Source: Hordeum vulgare subsp. vulgare
Taxonomy: Eukaryota; Streptophyta; Magnoliopsida; Poales; Poaceae
NCBI RefSeq assembly: GCF_904849725.1
Contig: NC_058518.1
Span: forward strand, 328,994,581-329,058,580
Length of the DNA: 64,000 nt
Direction of reading: 5' to 3'
Below the pieces are notes generated by a model. It was not told the DNA's origin. It did no database searches and worked only from the letters and a program-made list of their open reading frames with translations. Position 1 is the first letter of the stretch. Each line of letters begins with the position of its first letter. Shown in pieces: positions 10,664 through 22,460 of the stretch. Made by a program: the position numbers and the translations under genes.

Positions 10664-11548
10664 GAAGAGGCTAGAAAGAAATGTTAGGGTTTGGGGGTCT
10701 TCTAACAATTCCAATCTCCGGCAAGGTGGGATGCTACCACACTTAAAATGAGAGGTACTGGTCCCTCAAAATGCTTTAACGATCCTCTGGGGTTTCTGGC
10801 AACTGACATCGCACAATCTTCATATTAAATCCTTTGGTGATGCTCTCCCGTTGATATAAGCTTCTTCCGTTACTGGGTCTTCTTAACTGAGAGTCTCGTG
10901 GTCAATTCTAAATAACATATCGATGGTTCTCATGGTGGTCTACCATTTGTGGTTATCCTGCAGAGAAAGGGGTCTTGTCTTCATCCTCACCGTAAAATTT
11001 CCTACGCGTGACAACAAGTGCCATGTACATGGGCTTTCATTATACCATGCTAAGGCTCAAACAAAAGCTTCAAAGGACGTTGTCTCTCACTATGGGTAAG
11101 TCTCTCAGATTTACCATTCCGAATAGCAAGATAAATGATAAGAGTAAGTCGTCATGGTGATCAATCCATTCCGCACCCAAATCATTTCTCTGTATAAGGT
11201 TTAGCGAATCTCGCATTCTAACACTTGGGCATCCTCACAAGCGTTGCAGAATTTCTCTTGTCCACGAACGAAGTTCGGATAATCCATTGGTTCTGCAAGC
11301 TGAACGAAACATCTATCGTATCTTCACAACTCTCGGGTTTTCGTATGCTCCTAAGAAAACGTTTGTTGATCCATCATAGCTTCTTCCATAAATCATACTC
11401 ATTTCATAATCAATCCTTTATTACAACCTTAATTTATCCTCAAAAACTCCAATTCAAAAGTACTCTATTACAAATGCTGCCATCCACATGGTTCGGTATG
11501 GTCGAGCATTTCGGCCAACTTTATTCATCTGCCTCTCTTGGAGGTACT

Positions 11549-12004
11549 TTAGTTCCACTTGAACTTTCCGAGGTGCTCCTTGAAATCATCCATCTTTTGC
11601 TTCATCATGGTGGTCATGAGCTTCATCTCCATCATTTCCGCACGTACCTCACTCAGGTATTCCTGGGTATGACGAAGTCTTGCTTCAAGTATTTCTCCGA
11701 TCTGACGTATGGCTTCCATGGCAGCTTCACGAACAGCATCAAAGAAGGTTGCTCGTGGTACACGTGAAATGAAAAAGTATTGCCCCATAGTCTTTGGACA
11801 AACTCCTTTCGCATGGTGGAGGTGTACTTCCATGTACGAAAGTTCCACTCCATTTTCCATGAATGGGTAGCCTTTGTAGACTGCATCTCCTTCAAGATGA
11901 ATTTGCTTCATCATGTCCTTCAGGATTTTCGGGTAATCATGATCACTGGTCAGAATCATGATCGTTTCTGGGCCCTTGAGGAATGACTCGTAGAGAGTTG
12001 TCAT
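11549..12004 (-). CDS. Second ORF of D, unknown function (151 aa)
   Basis: An intact ORF from ATG at 12004 to the stop at 11549, downstream of gag on the minus strand, where protease/pol would lie in an autonomous element. I do not recognise the family. The N-terminal half has mixed hydrophobic and acidic residues (ILTSDHDYPKIL). The last 60 residues are charged and methionine-rich, with a heptad-like pattern (EYLSEVRAEMMEMKLMTTMMKQKMDDFKE is about residues 115-143, summarised here as a likely coiled coil). No catalytic motif is visible. It could be a highly diverged structural protein or a captured host exon. Confidence 0.5.
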   Translation of the reverse strand: MTTLYESFLKGPETIMILTSDHDYPKILKDMMKQIHLEGDAVYKGYPFMENGVELSYMEVHLHHAKGVCPKTMGQYFFISRVPRATFFDAVREAAMEAIRQIGEILEARLRHTQEYLSEVRAEMMEMKLMTTMMKQKMDDFKEHLGKFKWN

Positions 12005-12356
12005 TTGTAGGTGTCAGTAAATAGGTACTCAGAGGAATGTAGGTGTCTCCTTGGTAATCATGGTACATTCCTACTCAGTGGATCCTGTGGGTTTACCGAT
12101 TACTACCACACTTAAATGAATCATACTCATGCCTGCATAGACCATATTTTCTCATATCCTCATAATTGTTCAGAGATCTTTGCTCGTAGAGAAACAACGC
12201 ATACAGTTTCAACATAGGCAATCATGAGACAATAAATTCCATTTATTCATGATGGTATTACAATCTCAGGGACTTCTGTTACAAAAATTTCACTCCATGA
12301 TCTCATGAAAAACAAGAGTGCTTCAGATTACACTTATTGCCATGGTCAAAACTTAA

Positions 12357-13517
12357 CTACTCCATTCTAGGTTTCTTCCTTTGTGGACAATCGCTGGCAA
12401 AATGTCCTGCTTCCTTGCAACAAAAGCAAATGATTTCTGACAAGTCTTGAGGCTTCTTAGCTTCTGCTTTTGCTCCTTGGATTTCCGGCTTCCTTCCTGA
12501 GCACATGTATTTGTGGTGGCCAAAGTCCATACACTTGTAACATCTGACATGACTCAGGTTTATGCCTGTAGAGATTTGGCTCTTCCGAGGGTACCTTTTC
12601 TTCTTTCTGGACTCCTTTATTTTGGCCAGTTCTTCTATTTCAAGTGGATCAAACTCCACTTCTTCCGTCGGGAAGTATCCCAGATACTCTTGGCTTCTCT
12701 TCATGCAGTCCTGTGAATAATGTCCTTCTTCTCCGCATGAGTAGCATGCATTGGAGAAAAATCTGGTCAGACCTTGTCCATCAGGGTCTTCAATATTTTC
12801 GTTCATCACCGGTTCTTCTAGAATCTTCTTCTTGAGGGTTTCCATCACTGCATCTTTCTGCTGCTTGACAACTTGTTGCACCTTGGGGTAAATGTGACAC
12901 TGAGCTGGGTAGTGGGTGGTTCCTTCACACAAGAAACAAGTCACCTGACTACTTGGGCACTCCTCAGCTAGGTGATTCCCTTCACAATGAGTGCATCCAT
13001 CCTTGTGTTCTTCCTGGGTGTGTCCTATTTCTCCAAAGATCTTGCATGCACAAGTCTTCTCCTTCGGATTGTCATAGCCCTTCTGAATAAGACGAGATCT
13101 TAACAGAGTCTTGTTGAATTCTTCCCAACTTTCTGCTCCACTAAATCCTTGTATGGCATGGTGCATTTTCCACCAGATAGCAGCACTTTGGGTAAAGTAC
13201 TGGAGAGCATGTTCCACTTCATACTTCCTTGAGATCAAGTTGCTCCCGAAGTGGTTCTCCATGTTCTGAATCCATATCTCAGCTTCTAGCTGGGTCATTG
13301 GTCCAGAGACTACAAGTCCAGCTTCATACTCCATCTCGTAGGGTGGAGGTTTTGATGATGAGACGGGTAAGAGAGGGAGGGAGATACACACGATACAAAC
13401 AATATTTTTGAGAATGCGTTTTATTTGTGGCCGTCGGAAAACACACACCAATGACGGCTCACAAATCATCGTATCTACCGTGGGTATATAAAAGGGGTTT
13501 GGACTTCTAATGGTCAT
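12357..13517 (-). CDS. Gag of D with several zinc knuckles
   Basis: One open frame. The first ATG on the minus strand is at 13517, and a likelier start at 13334 (MEYEAG) begins the conserved part. A gag capsid-like stretch follows (MTQLEAEIWIQNME, then W...FNKTLLRSRL). The nucleocapsid part has three clear C-x2-C-x4-H-x4-C knuckles (CYSCGEEGHYSQDC, CYKCMDFGHHKYMC, CFCCKEAGHFASDC), a fourth at CFLCEGTTHYPAQC, a shortened C-x2-C-x3-H-x4-C (CTHCEGNHLAEEC), and a degenerate one before it. The protein presumably binds element RNA in virus-like particles. Its C-terminus is basic (PQRKKPR). No protease follows. Confidence 0.75.
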   Translation of the reverse strand: MTIRSPNPFYIPTVDTMICEPSLVCVFRRPQIKRILKNIVCIVCISLPLLPVSSSKPPPYEMEYEAGLVVSGPMTQLEAEIWIQNMENHFGSNLISRKYEVEHALQYFTQSAAIWWKMHHAIQGFSGAESWEEFNKTLLRSRLIQKGYDNPKEKTCACKIFGEIGHTQEEHKDGCTHCEGNHLAEECPSSQVTCFLCEGTTHYPAQCHIYPKVQQVVKQQKDAVMETLKKKILEEPVMNENIEDPDGQGLTRFFSNACYSCGEEGHYSQDCMKRSQEYLGYFPTEEVEFDPLEIEELAKIKESRKKKRYPRKSQISTGINLSHVRCYKCMDFGHHKYMCSGRKPEIQGAKAEAKKPQDLSEIICFCCKEAGHFASDCPQRKKPRME

Positions 13518-13813
13518 ATAATTATTCAAACACTTCAGGGTCTTCGAGTTCTTCGGGTCTTGAGAGTCTTCTGTTGGTGTAGCTTCAATTCTTCAAACAC
13601 ATGGTGAAATCCTCTTTACTTTGAAGTAGAACTCCGTTGATTCTTCATGAGGTCAAAGGGGTAAGGGAATTGTATAACTATTTGAGGTGAGAGAGAACAT
13701 TTGATGAAGTCAGAAGAGATGAGGAGTGAAAGGTGTTCTCGAAAATAAGATTTTTGAGAGATCCTATCCTAAGAAGTTTCCAGTTTCTAGGGTCACGTCC
13801 TACAGTCAAATGT

Positions 13814-13825
13814 GCTCTGATACCA
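13814..13825 (-). other. Primer-binding site of D (initiator tRNA-Met)
   Basis: The minus strand reads TGGTATCAGAGC, an exact match to the complement of the plant initiator tRNA-Met 3' end, four bases inside the right LTR. This sets the direction of D as minus and separates it from the tRNA-Asp elements. Confidence 0.9.
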
Positions 13826-13829
13826 TCTC

Positions 13830-16800
13830 TGTAGCGACCCGACTCAAGACGAGTCAAGCCTCTGTGTTTCTGTGCCATCCCTGGATCAGTATGCTGGCAC
13901 ACACAGTACATCAATGTATATATCAAAGTGCAATCACATGTAAATAACGTAAAACTGATATATACCTTAAATATTTCAGCGGAAGCAGTCAAGGGAGTGG
14001 AGTCCCAATAAACACCAACGGCAAGTTGAGTGTAGACCGTAACCCTGAATCGTACTCTTACTCGTCGAAGAAAAATATCTGCAACATAAGACGTTGCAGC
14101 CGTGTAGGTCAGCATATTGAATATGCGGGCAAGTCATCAAAGAGAGGGGTAAAATAATAATCAACTATCCCTACATGCATATTTGGCAGGTGGGGCTATA
14201 AGTTTTGCATAAAGCCAATTTTATCCTACAACAAGGGGGGTTGAAAGCAAAATGTTACTACAAGGTTTGTTGTTAACGAGATGGTTCCGCCAACCAGTTC
14301 TCGTACCCGAGTTGTCAATATTTACCCTCATCAAATATATATATAATGGTGTTGAGAAATCCAGATAACTTCAGTTCCTTTGGCTCAAGTCGTCCATGAC
14401 CGTGGACACGGCTAATCGATTAGGTTTGAGTACTCTGCAGAGTTTTGCACACGTTCCCCACAAGATTTGATCGCCTCCGTGTATGTCCTCGCACTTCAGG
14501 GTGTTTGAAGACCGGATGATCAAAACATGGTCTTTCAACGGGTCCCTCTGAATCCCTGTCGGTGCCCATCCATTCCTACCGTTCGTCTACATCTGCTAGC
14601 ACCGCCTGTCCAGAGTTGCCGCGTTGTCCAACCAAGCCAGAGCCCATAATGACTTGTGGCTGTGCAGGTAAGCCTTGGGTCTTGAAAATATCCATCCGTC
14701 TCTTTGAGCCTGGGTGAAGCTTTCCGCAGGATGTCATGGCCTCTCCAGCATCCCGGGCATCCACTGGGTTTTCCAGGGAGCCGATCAACCGTCCTTCACC
14801 CAGTGTTGCATTGTGTCCGAGGTCCTCATGATCTTGTCTTAACCGGTCTTGATTATTTAATCAACCTCGCATCACTCGTGATATATTCTCAACCGAAAAC
14901 CCGTCTACTCAAGCATAGCATTAAGAAATTGTCGTCCCGGGCCAAGTATCGGGGTTGTTGTGTGCCTACCACATGATACTACAACTTACACTAAAGTTTC
15001 CAAGTACCTAGGCAGCATGCAATGGGGCAAAGAAGGTGATCTACTATGCATTGAAAACATAGGTAATTGTATGATCAAAGTGACTTGCCTGGTGATGTTG
15101 ACGAAGAAGAATTCCTCGAGAAAATAATTTGATTGACTACTCGTCACTCTCCGATGAAATCTATATAGCAAACATAGCATAAGCACTCATACTAGCAATT
15201 ATTCTAGCAATCAAAACAAAAGAGAGAGCGAATAGGAAATCCGAGAGAAACTTCAAATAAGACTAGGGAGTCTTCTACTACGGCAAACACTAAATAGTTT
15301 TGTCTAACATAAAATATTAACAAAGAACTAAGATATAAGTTTAACTAAGATAAAATAAAGTATTTTTCACAAAACTTTTTGAAAGTATTCCCAAACGGGA
15401 TTTGAAACAGTGTAGAAACCAATCGCAAGTTACTAAGGAACTAGAATTGATTTCATGATAACAAATAGAAAAAAATAAAAACTTGTTGCAAAACTACTGT
15501 TAACTAACTTAAAACCAAATATAAACTTTCTCAAATATAAAAGAAACTAATTTAAAAACAAATATAGAAAAAGAAATAGCTATAATCCTAAAAGAACTAA
15601 AACAGAATCTGTTTTGGTAAAAAACCCAATTAAAAATATTTTGAAACAATTGAAACTTAAACTACTGAAAGATATGATCAATAGGAAGCAGCAGCAAAAA
15701 GAATCAAATTAAAAGCTATTTTTAAACTCCCGGAATAAGCAAAACAAGCTTTAATTCAAATCTGACCTAACTCAATTTTTATAAATCCAAACATAGACAA
15801 ATTATATATCTGCAGAAACTGCATAAAATTTTTGATCCAACGCAAAAAGAATCACCTAATTCAGAGTTATAGACTAATAGATATGAATTTCCTAAGATTG
15901 CAATTTTCTGAAAAAACTGCAATACGGGATTTCGTGAATCTCACCGGAGTTAGTCGCCGGAGTTGGAGAAGACGACGGGAAGGTGGCTCCGGTGGCCGGC
16001 CGAGGCAGCGGAGGGGTCCATGCGGGGGAGAAGGGCTCCGACCGAAGGTTGGTGGTGCCGGCGGGGCGTGGGGCGACGGGAGGAGGCAGCAGGACCTCCG
16101 GCGAGTTCCTGTTGAAGATGAACTCCGGCGAGGCGGGGGCTGCGGCTAGAGGCGAGGAGAGGTATGGTTCTTGGGGAAAATGGATAGAGGAGGGTGTGGG
16201 GGTTCTTATAGGGGCGATGGGAGGCGCTGGGAGGGAAAGAGCTTCGCGAATCCCGGAGGTGGGGATTCTCCTCTCCATGGAAGGTAAGTTCTGTGTCACG
16301 TGGAGAAGAGATGGAGGTAGGAGATGATCTCCTGTTGGGCTAGAATAGGTAAGTCTTAATGGGCCAGCATGCAATTCCTAATAAAAGAGATTTCCTTCCT
16401 ATTTTCAAAACTAGGAAACTAAAACGTTAAAAAGGAAATCAAATCAATTCGGAATAAAGAGTTTTTATATACTAAAATTATCAGAAAAATAAAATATAGA
16501 TGATGGGCATTTTTCCACGGCAAAAATAAAAACTTCAGAAAAAATGTTTTTCCAAAAATCCCTAAAAGCATTATTTCTTTTTGCAAATAATTTTCAAATG
16601 ATCCTCTAAGTTTGAGGGTGCAAATAACATTCAAAATGCCGGTGTATTTGAGGGTCATGTTCCTCCGCTCTTTAGAATGTATTTCCCGGCATTTCTTGCA
16701 CGAAGAAAACGGATAGAAATGCAAGAGAATTCAAATGCAAATATCTCCGTTCAAATTATTTATAGTTGAAGAAGTCATGTCATCTTCTCTCTTTGCTTTT

Positions 16801-16973
16801 AAAAAATTGAATTTGAATTCACCGGAGAAGGGGAAAGTCATTTTCTTCCCTCTCATTCGAAAGTTTCGAAAAGTATCAAATTTCACACAAGTTTCAATCA
16901 CTCAGCAAACAAACAAACAAACAATCTAATAATTATATTAACATTCCAAAATTTATAATTTTGGGATGTTACA
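13830..16973 (-). repeat. 5' LTR of D
   Basis: Same length (3144 bp) and nearly identical to the LTR at 7482-10625. ORFs seen in both copies (for example a proline-rich one) lie in the GC-rich leader and are not treated as genes. Confidence 0.9.
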
Positions 16974-16978
16974 CTCTC

Positions 16979-18691
16979 GATCTTCACTTATATCTTTTTA
17001 AGAGTGATCTCTCTGAGTAACTTGGTAGTTTGCTTGTGCTATGAAAGTAGACCCATAGGTGATAGGAATCCAAAGAGGATACAATAAAACTTCCATCTGC
17101 ATGTGCATTGATTAGAAAGAGAAGTTTTCATTCCTCTTAATTATTTTTGAGACATGGATTTGGTAATATTAATAGTTATGTTAGTAGGGTGTTGTGAATC
17201 TAGAAATACTTGTGTTGAAGTTAGTGATTCCCGTAACATGCACGTATGGTAGGAAGTCGGAGCATAATTGATCTATTGATTGTCATCCTTTGTGTTGCGG
17301 TCGGGATCGCGCGATGGTTAACACCTACCAACCCTTCCCCTAGGAGAATGCGTTTAGCACTTTGTTTCGATTACTAATAAAAACTTTCGCAATAAATATG
17401 TGAGTTCTTCATGACTAATGTGAGTCCATGGTATAGATGCACTTTCACCTTTCACCATTGCTAGCCTCTTTAGTGCCACACAACTTTCGTCGGCGCAAAA
17501 ACCCACCATATGCCTTCCTCAAAACAGCCGCCATACCTACCTACTATGGCATTTTCATAGCCATTCCGAGATATATTGCCATGCAACTCCCACCGTTCCG
17601 TCTCATGACTTGTGCCGTCACTTACATATTGCCATTGCATGATCGTAAGATAGCTAGCGAGATGTTTCAATGTCATGCGCCAAGCTAGATCGTTGCACAT
17701 CCCTGTACTCTGCCGAAGGCATTTCCTATAGAGTCTTCATTGCTCTAATATTGAGCTGTGAGTAAATAAAGGTGTGATGATCATCATTATTAGAGCATTG
17801 TCCCATGTGAGGAAATAAAAAAGAGATGTCAAAGTTTCCCACAAAATAAAAGGAGAGATATGGGAAGAAGCCAAAGAGCCCAAACAAAAAAAGAGAGAGA
17901 AAAAGAGAGAAAGGACAATGCTACTATCTTTTCCACACTTGTGCTTCATAATATCACCATGTTCTTCATGATTGAGAGTCTCTCATTTTGTCACCACCAT
18001 ATTCTAGTGGGAATCCCCATTATATAACTTGGCTTGTATATTCCAATGATGGGCTTCCTCAAAATTGCCCTAGGTCTTCGTGAGCAAGCAAGTTGGATGC
18101 ACACCCACTAGTTGTCCTTTTGAGCTTTCAGGTACTGATAGCTCTAAGTGCATCCATTGCATGGTAATCCCTACTCTTTCACATTGATATCTATTAATGG
18201 GCATCTCCATAGCCCTTTGATACGCCGAGTCGATGTGACAATCTCCTCCTTTTTGTCTCACAACCTCCACCACACTCTATTCCACCTATAGTACTATATC
18301 CATGACTCACGCTCATGTATTGCGTGAGAGTTGAAAAAGGTTTGAGAAAGTAAGAGTGTGAAAACAATTACTTGACCAATATCGGGGTTGTGCATGATTT
18401 AAGTTAGTTGTGTGGGGATGATGGAGCATAGCCAGACTATATGATTTTGTAGGGATAACTTTCTTTGGCCTTGTTATTTCGAAAGTTCATGATTACCTTG
18501 CTAGTTTGCTTGAAGTATTATTGTTTTCATGTCAATAGCAAACTATTGTTTTCAATCTTACGGATCTGAACATTCATGTCACATGAAAGAAGTTACAAAG
18601 GACAAATATGCCAGGTAGCATTCCACATCAAAAATTATGTCTTTATCACTTCCCTACTCGAGGACGAGCAGGAGTTAAGCTTGGGGATGCT
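16979..18691 (+). mobile_element. X1 3' non-coding region, second part
   Basis: Continues the sequence broken at 7481 and matches X2 41680-43363 closely. There is no coding potential. It ends with CTCGAGGACGAG (18657-18668) and the polypurine tract AAGCTTGGGGATGC (18677-18690), directly before the 3' LTR. Confidence 0.85.
18657..18691 (+). other. AGGA-loop hairpin and polypurine tract of X1
   Basis: CTCG-AGGA-CGAG forms a 4-bp stem with an AGGA loop 23 nt before the 3' LTR. It is followed by the purine-rich AAGCTTGGGGATGC that primes plus-strand DNA. Identical in X2 at 43329-43363. Confidence 0.7.
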
Positions 18692-19659
18692 TGATACGTG
18701 TCCAACGTATCTATTATTTTTGATGGTTCCATGCTATTATCTTGTCAAACTTCGGATGTTTTGCATGCCTTTTATATCTTTTTCGGGACTATCTTATTAA
18801 CTTAGTGCCAAATGCCAGTTCCTGTTTTTTCCGTGTTTTTGACCCTTTTCAGAGGAGAATATTAAACGGAGTCCAAATGGAATAAAACCTCCGAAAAGAT
18901 TTTTGCCGGAACAGAAGATACGCATAGGCCACCAGGGGAGGCCAAAAGCCCCCTAGGTGCGGCTAGGGGGCTCGCGCCTAGCAGGCTTGTGGGCCCCCTG
19001 TGGCTCGTCTGCCCTACTTCTTCCACCTATAAATCCCCGAAAAATCCAAAACCACGGGAGAGATCCACAAAAATACTTTTCCGCCGCCGCAAGCTTCTGT
19101 CTCCGCAAGATCCCATCTGGGCACGTTCTGGTGCCCTGCCGGAGTTGGCATTCAGATACGGAGGGCTTCTTCATCAACACCATTGCCTCTCCGATGATGC
19201 GTGAGTAGTTCACCATAGACCTTTGGGTCCATAACTAGTAGCTAGATGGCTTCTTTTCTCTCTTGGATCTTCAATACAAAGTTCTACATGATCTTCATGG
19301 AGATCTATCCGATGTAATCTTCTTTTGCGGTGTGTTTGTCGAGATCCGATGAATTGTGGATTTATGATCAGATTATCTATGAATCTTATTTGAGTTTCTT
19401 CTGATCTCTTATATGCATGATTTCATATCCTTGTAATTTCCTTCGAGTTGTGGGTTTTGTTTGGCCAACTTCATCTATGATTCTTGCAATGGGAGAAGTG
19501 CTTGGTTTTGGGTTCATACCATCCGATGACCTCACCCAGTGACAGAAGGGGTAGCGAGGCACGCATCGTGTTGTTGCCATCAAGGGTAAAAAGATGGGGT
19601 TTATATCTATTGCATGAATTTATCCCTCTACATCATGTCATCTTGCTTAAGGCATTACT
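18692..19659 (+). repeat. 3' LTR of X1, first two thirds (rest now inverted)
   Basis: Starts TGATACGTGTCC directly after the polypurine tract and follows the X-family LTR up to GCTTAAGGCATTACT. There it switches to the opposite strand. The missing last third appears in inverted form at 19660-20208, which together give 1517 bp, a normal LTR length. Confidence 0.8.
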
Positions 19660-21185
19660 TGCTACTTCTCAAACAACAGCGCCAAAAATTGACACATTGA
19701 TGGAGACTTGCTTGCGTCGGTTTTTCCCTTGAAGAGGAAAGGGTGATGCAGCACAGGAGCAGTAAATATTTCCCTTAGTTTGAGAACCAAGGTATCAATC
19801 CAGTAGGAGAATCTCGTCAAGTCCAGAGTACCTGCACAAACACAAAGAGCTTGGACCCAACGCTATAAAGGGGTTGTCAATCCCTCCAAGATTGATTGCA
19901 AAGTGAGATTTGAAGGCGGAAAGTGCAACGAAGAAAAAGTGTAAGGCTGAAAATATGGTGTGGAGTAGACCCGGGGGCCATAGTGTTCACTGGAGGCTTC
20001 TCTCAAAATAGCTAATATCACGGTGGGTAAATTTTTTACGGTCGAGCAATCAATAGAACCGTGCAAAGTCATGATGATATCTAAGGCTATGATCATACAT
20101 ATTGCCATCACATCCGAGACAAGTAGACCGATCTGCATCTACTACTACTACTCCACACATCGACCGCTATCCAGCATGCATCTAGTGTATTGAGTTCATG
20201 ACGAACAGAGTAATGCCTTAAGCAAGATGACATGATGTAGAGGGATAATCTCAAATCAATGATATAAACCCCATCTTTTTACCCTTGATGGCAACAACAC
20301 GATGCGTGCCTCTCTACCCCTTCTGTCACTGGGTGAGGTCACCACACGATATGAACCCAAAACCAAGCACTTCTCCCATTGCAAGAATCATAGATCAAGT
20401 TGGCCAAACAAAACCCACAACTCGAAGAGAATTACAAGGATCTGAAATCATGCATAAGAGAGATCAGAAGAAACTCAAATAAGATTCATAGATAATCTGA
20501 TCAAAAATCCACAATTCATCGGATCTCGACAAACACACCGCAAAAGAAGATTACATCGGATAGATCTCCATGAAGATCATGGAGAACTTTGTATTGAAGA
20601 TCCAAGAGAGAGAAGAAGCCATCTAGATACTAGCTATGGACCCGAAGGACTATGGTGAACTACTCACGCTTCATCGGAGAGGCAATGGTGTTGATGAAGA
20701 AGCCCTCCGTATCCGAATCCCCCCTCCGACAGGGCACCAGAACGTGCCCCAGATGGGATCTTGCGGAGACAGAAGCTTGCGGCGGCGAAAAAGTATTTTT
20801 GTGGATCTCTCCCATGGTTTTGAATTTTTCGGGGATTTATAGGCGGAAGAATTACGACAGACGAGCCACAGGGGGCCCACAAGCCTGCTAGGCGCGGCCC
20901 CCCTGGCCGCGACAAGGGGGCTCGTGGCCTCTGCCTTGGTTCTCATGCTCCCTGCGTATCTTCTATTCCAGAAAAAATATTTTCGGAAGTTTTATTCCAT
21001 TTGGACTCCGTTTAATATTCTCCTCTGAAAAGGGTCAAAAACACGGAAAAAACAGGAACTGGCACTTGGCACTGAGTTAATAAGTTAGTCCCAAAAAATA
21101 TATAAAAGGCATACAAAACATCCAAAGTTTGACAATATAATAGCATGGAACCAGAAAAAATTATAGATACGTTGGAGACGTATCA
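19660..21185 (-). repeat. Inverted X-type LTR: X1 3' LTR tail plus right part of R
   Basis: On the minus strand this reads as one LTR of 1526 bp, from TGATACGTCTCC at 21185 to GAGAAGTAGCA at 19660. It is not followed by a primer site but by the inverted AGTAA and the opposed LTR. I read it as R's right part (20214-21185) joined to the inverted end of X1's 3' LTR (19660-20208). A TATA box lies at 20835-20841. Confidence 0.7.
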
Positions 21186-21190
21186 GGTTG
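21186..21190 (+). repeat. Right target-site duplication GGTTG of insertion R
   Basis: Partner of 2231-2235; the S LTR resumes directly after it. Confidence 0.85.
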
Positions 21191-22460
21191 TTATGGGTAC
21201 CCCCTTGATAATTCATTTTAGTTTAAAACTAGTGTGGCAAGGCCCAACTTTGGTACTATTTGCCTAATAACTAATGAACCGCATAGGGAATAATTAACCC
21301 GAGGATAATTAATCAACCCCCGGGCCAGTGCTCCTCAAGAGTGTTGGTCCAAACTAGAGTCGCGTGCGGGGCCAACCCGGGGCGACTCAGCAGATTTCTA
21401 TCAGGCCACTATATGTTGCGCTCATCCGGTCGTGTCCTGAGAACGAGATACGCGGCTCCTATCGGGTTCGTCGACACGTCGGGCGGCCTTGATGGACTTG
21501 TTTTACCTTTTATGAAATATCTTGTGCATAGGGATTCCGGTGATACTTGGGGTTATCTCAGAGTTGTGGTTTTCCACTAAGGAATCCGAGAAGATCACGA
21601 GTTTCGTGATCGAGGCTTTCTATGCAGCTTGTGATAATTTGTGATGGACCAGTTGGAGCACCCCTGCAGCGGTAAATCTTTCGGAAAGCCATGCCTGCGA
21701 TTATGTGGGAAACTTGGAAAACCTTGTTTAACATCCAGTTCTAGATAACTTGAAGTAAGTTTAATTAAAATATGCCAACTGTGTGCGTAACCGTGACTGT
21801 CTCTTTCGTGAGCTCCTTCTCCGACTGAGGACACGGTGGGGTTATGTCTGACTTAAGTAGGTGTTCAGGATCATTCATTTGATCATTATTAGTTCATATT
21901 CGATTATGCATAGATCATCCCTCTCTTTTTTCTTATACTTGTAAGTTAGCCACTCAAATAAATGCTTAGTTGCTTGTTGCAGCCTCACCACTTAACCATA
22001 CGTCTCCCAATAAGCTTTGCTAGTCTTGATACCTTTCAAAATGAGATTGCCGAGTCCCCTGTGGCTCACAGATTATTACAACAACAGTTGCAGGTACATG
22101 TAAAGAGTTAATTTGATGTGAGCGCGATGATTGTTCTATTTGGAGTTTCCTTCTTCTTCATCATCAATCCAGGACGGGTTCCAGGCCGGCAGCCTGGGAT
22201 AGCAAGGATGGACGTCGTTCTTTTATCATTTGTTTTCGTCCGTAGTCAAACCCTGCTCTTCTACATGGTGATTGAGTATATTGTTGCATTGATGTGATCT
22301 TGATGTAGCTTGTGGCGAGTGTATGCTAATTCAATATACTCATATCTTCAGTACATGTACTCGTAACGATATCCATTCTTGCGCAATGACAAGATGCGCT
22401 TCTGTCCCTGTCGAGGCCCTTGCGCGAAAATAAGGATAGGATCGCATCTTGGGTGTTACA
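21191..22460 (+). repeat. 5' LTR of S, 3' part
   Basis: Collinear with T 39325-40569 (for example GGGCCAGTGCTCCTCA and GTGTGCGTAACCGTGACTGT). It ends GGGTGTTACA and is followed by a tRNA-Met primer site, so this is a true LTR end. No gene is seen. Confidence 0.85.

Larger units (their letters stand above)
7482..16973 (-). mobile_element. D: gag-only Ty3/gypsy-type element, complete ends
   Basis: A 9492-bp element with two 3144-bp LTRs (7482-10625 and 13830-16973), inside X1. The target duplication is CTCTC at 7477-7481 and 16974-16978. The primer-binding site beside the right LTR and the ORFs place it on the minus strand. By eye I count about 22 single-base differences between the LTRs and no length change (about 0.7%), making it the youngest element here. 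It encodes a zinc-knuckle Gag and a second ORF but no protease, RT, RNase H or integrase, so it fits the non-autonomous TR-GAG class. Confidence 0.9.

Noticed and set aside
19660..21185. A separate minus-strand element with this as its 5' LTR
   Set aside because: No primer site or internal sequence follows. The flanks do not form a target duplication, and the inversion model accounts for both junctions.
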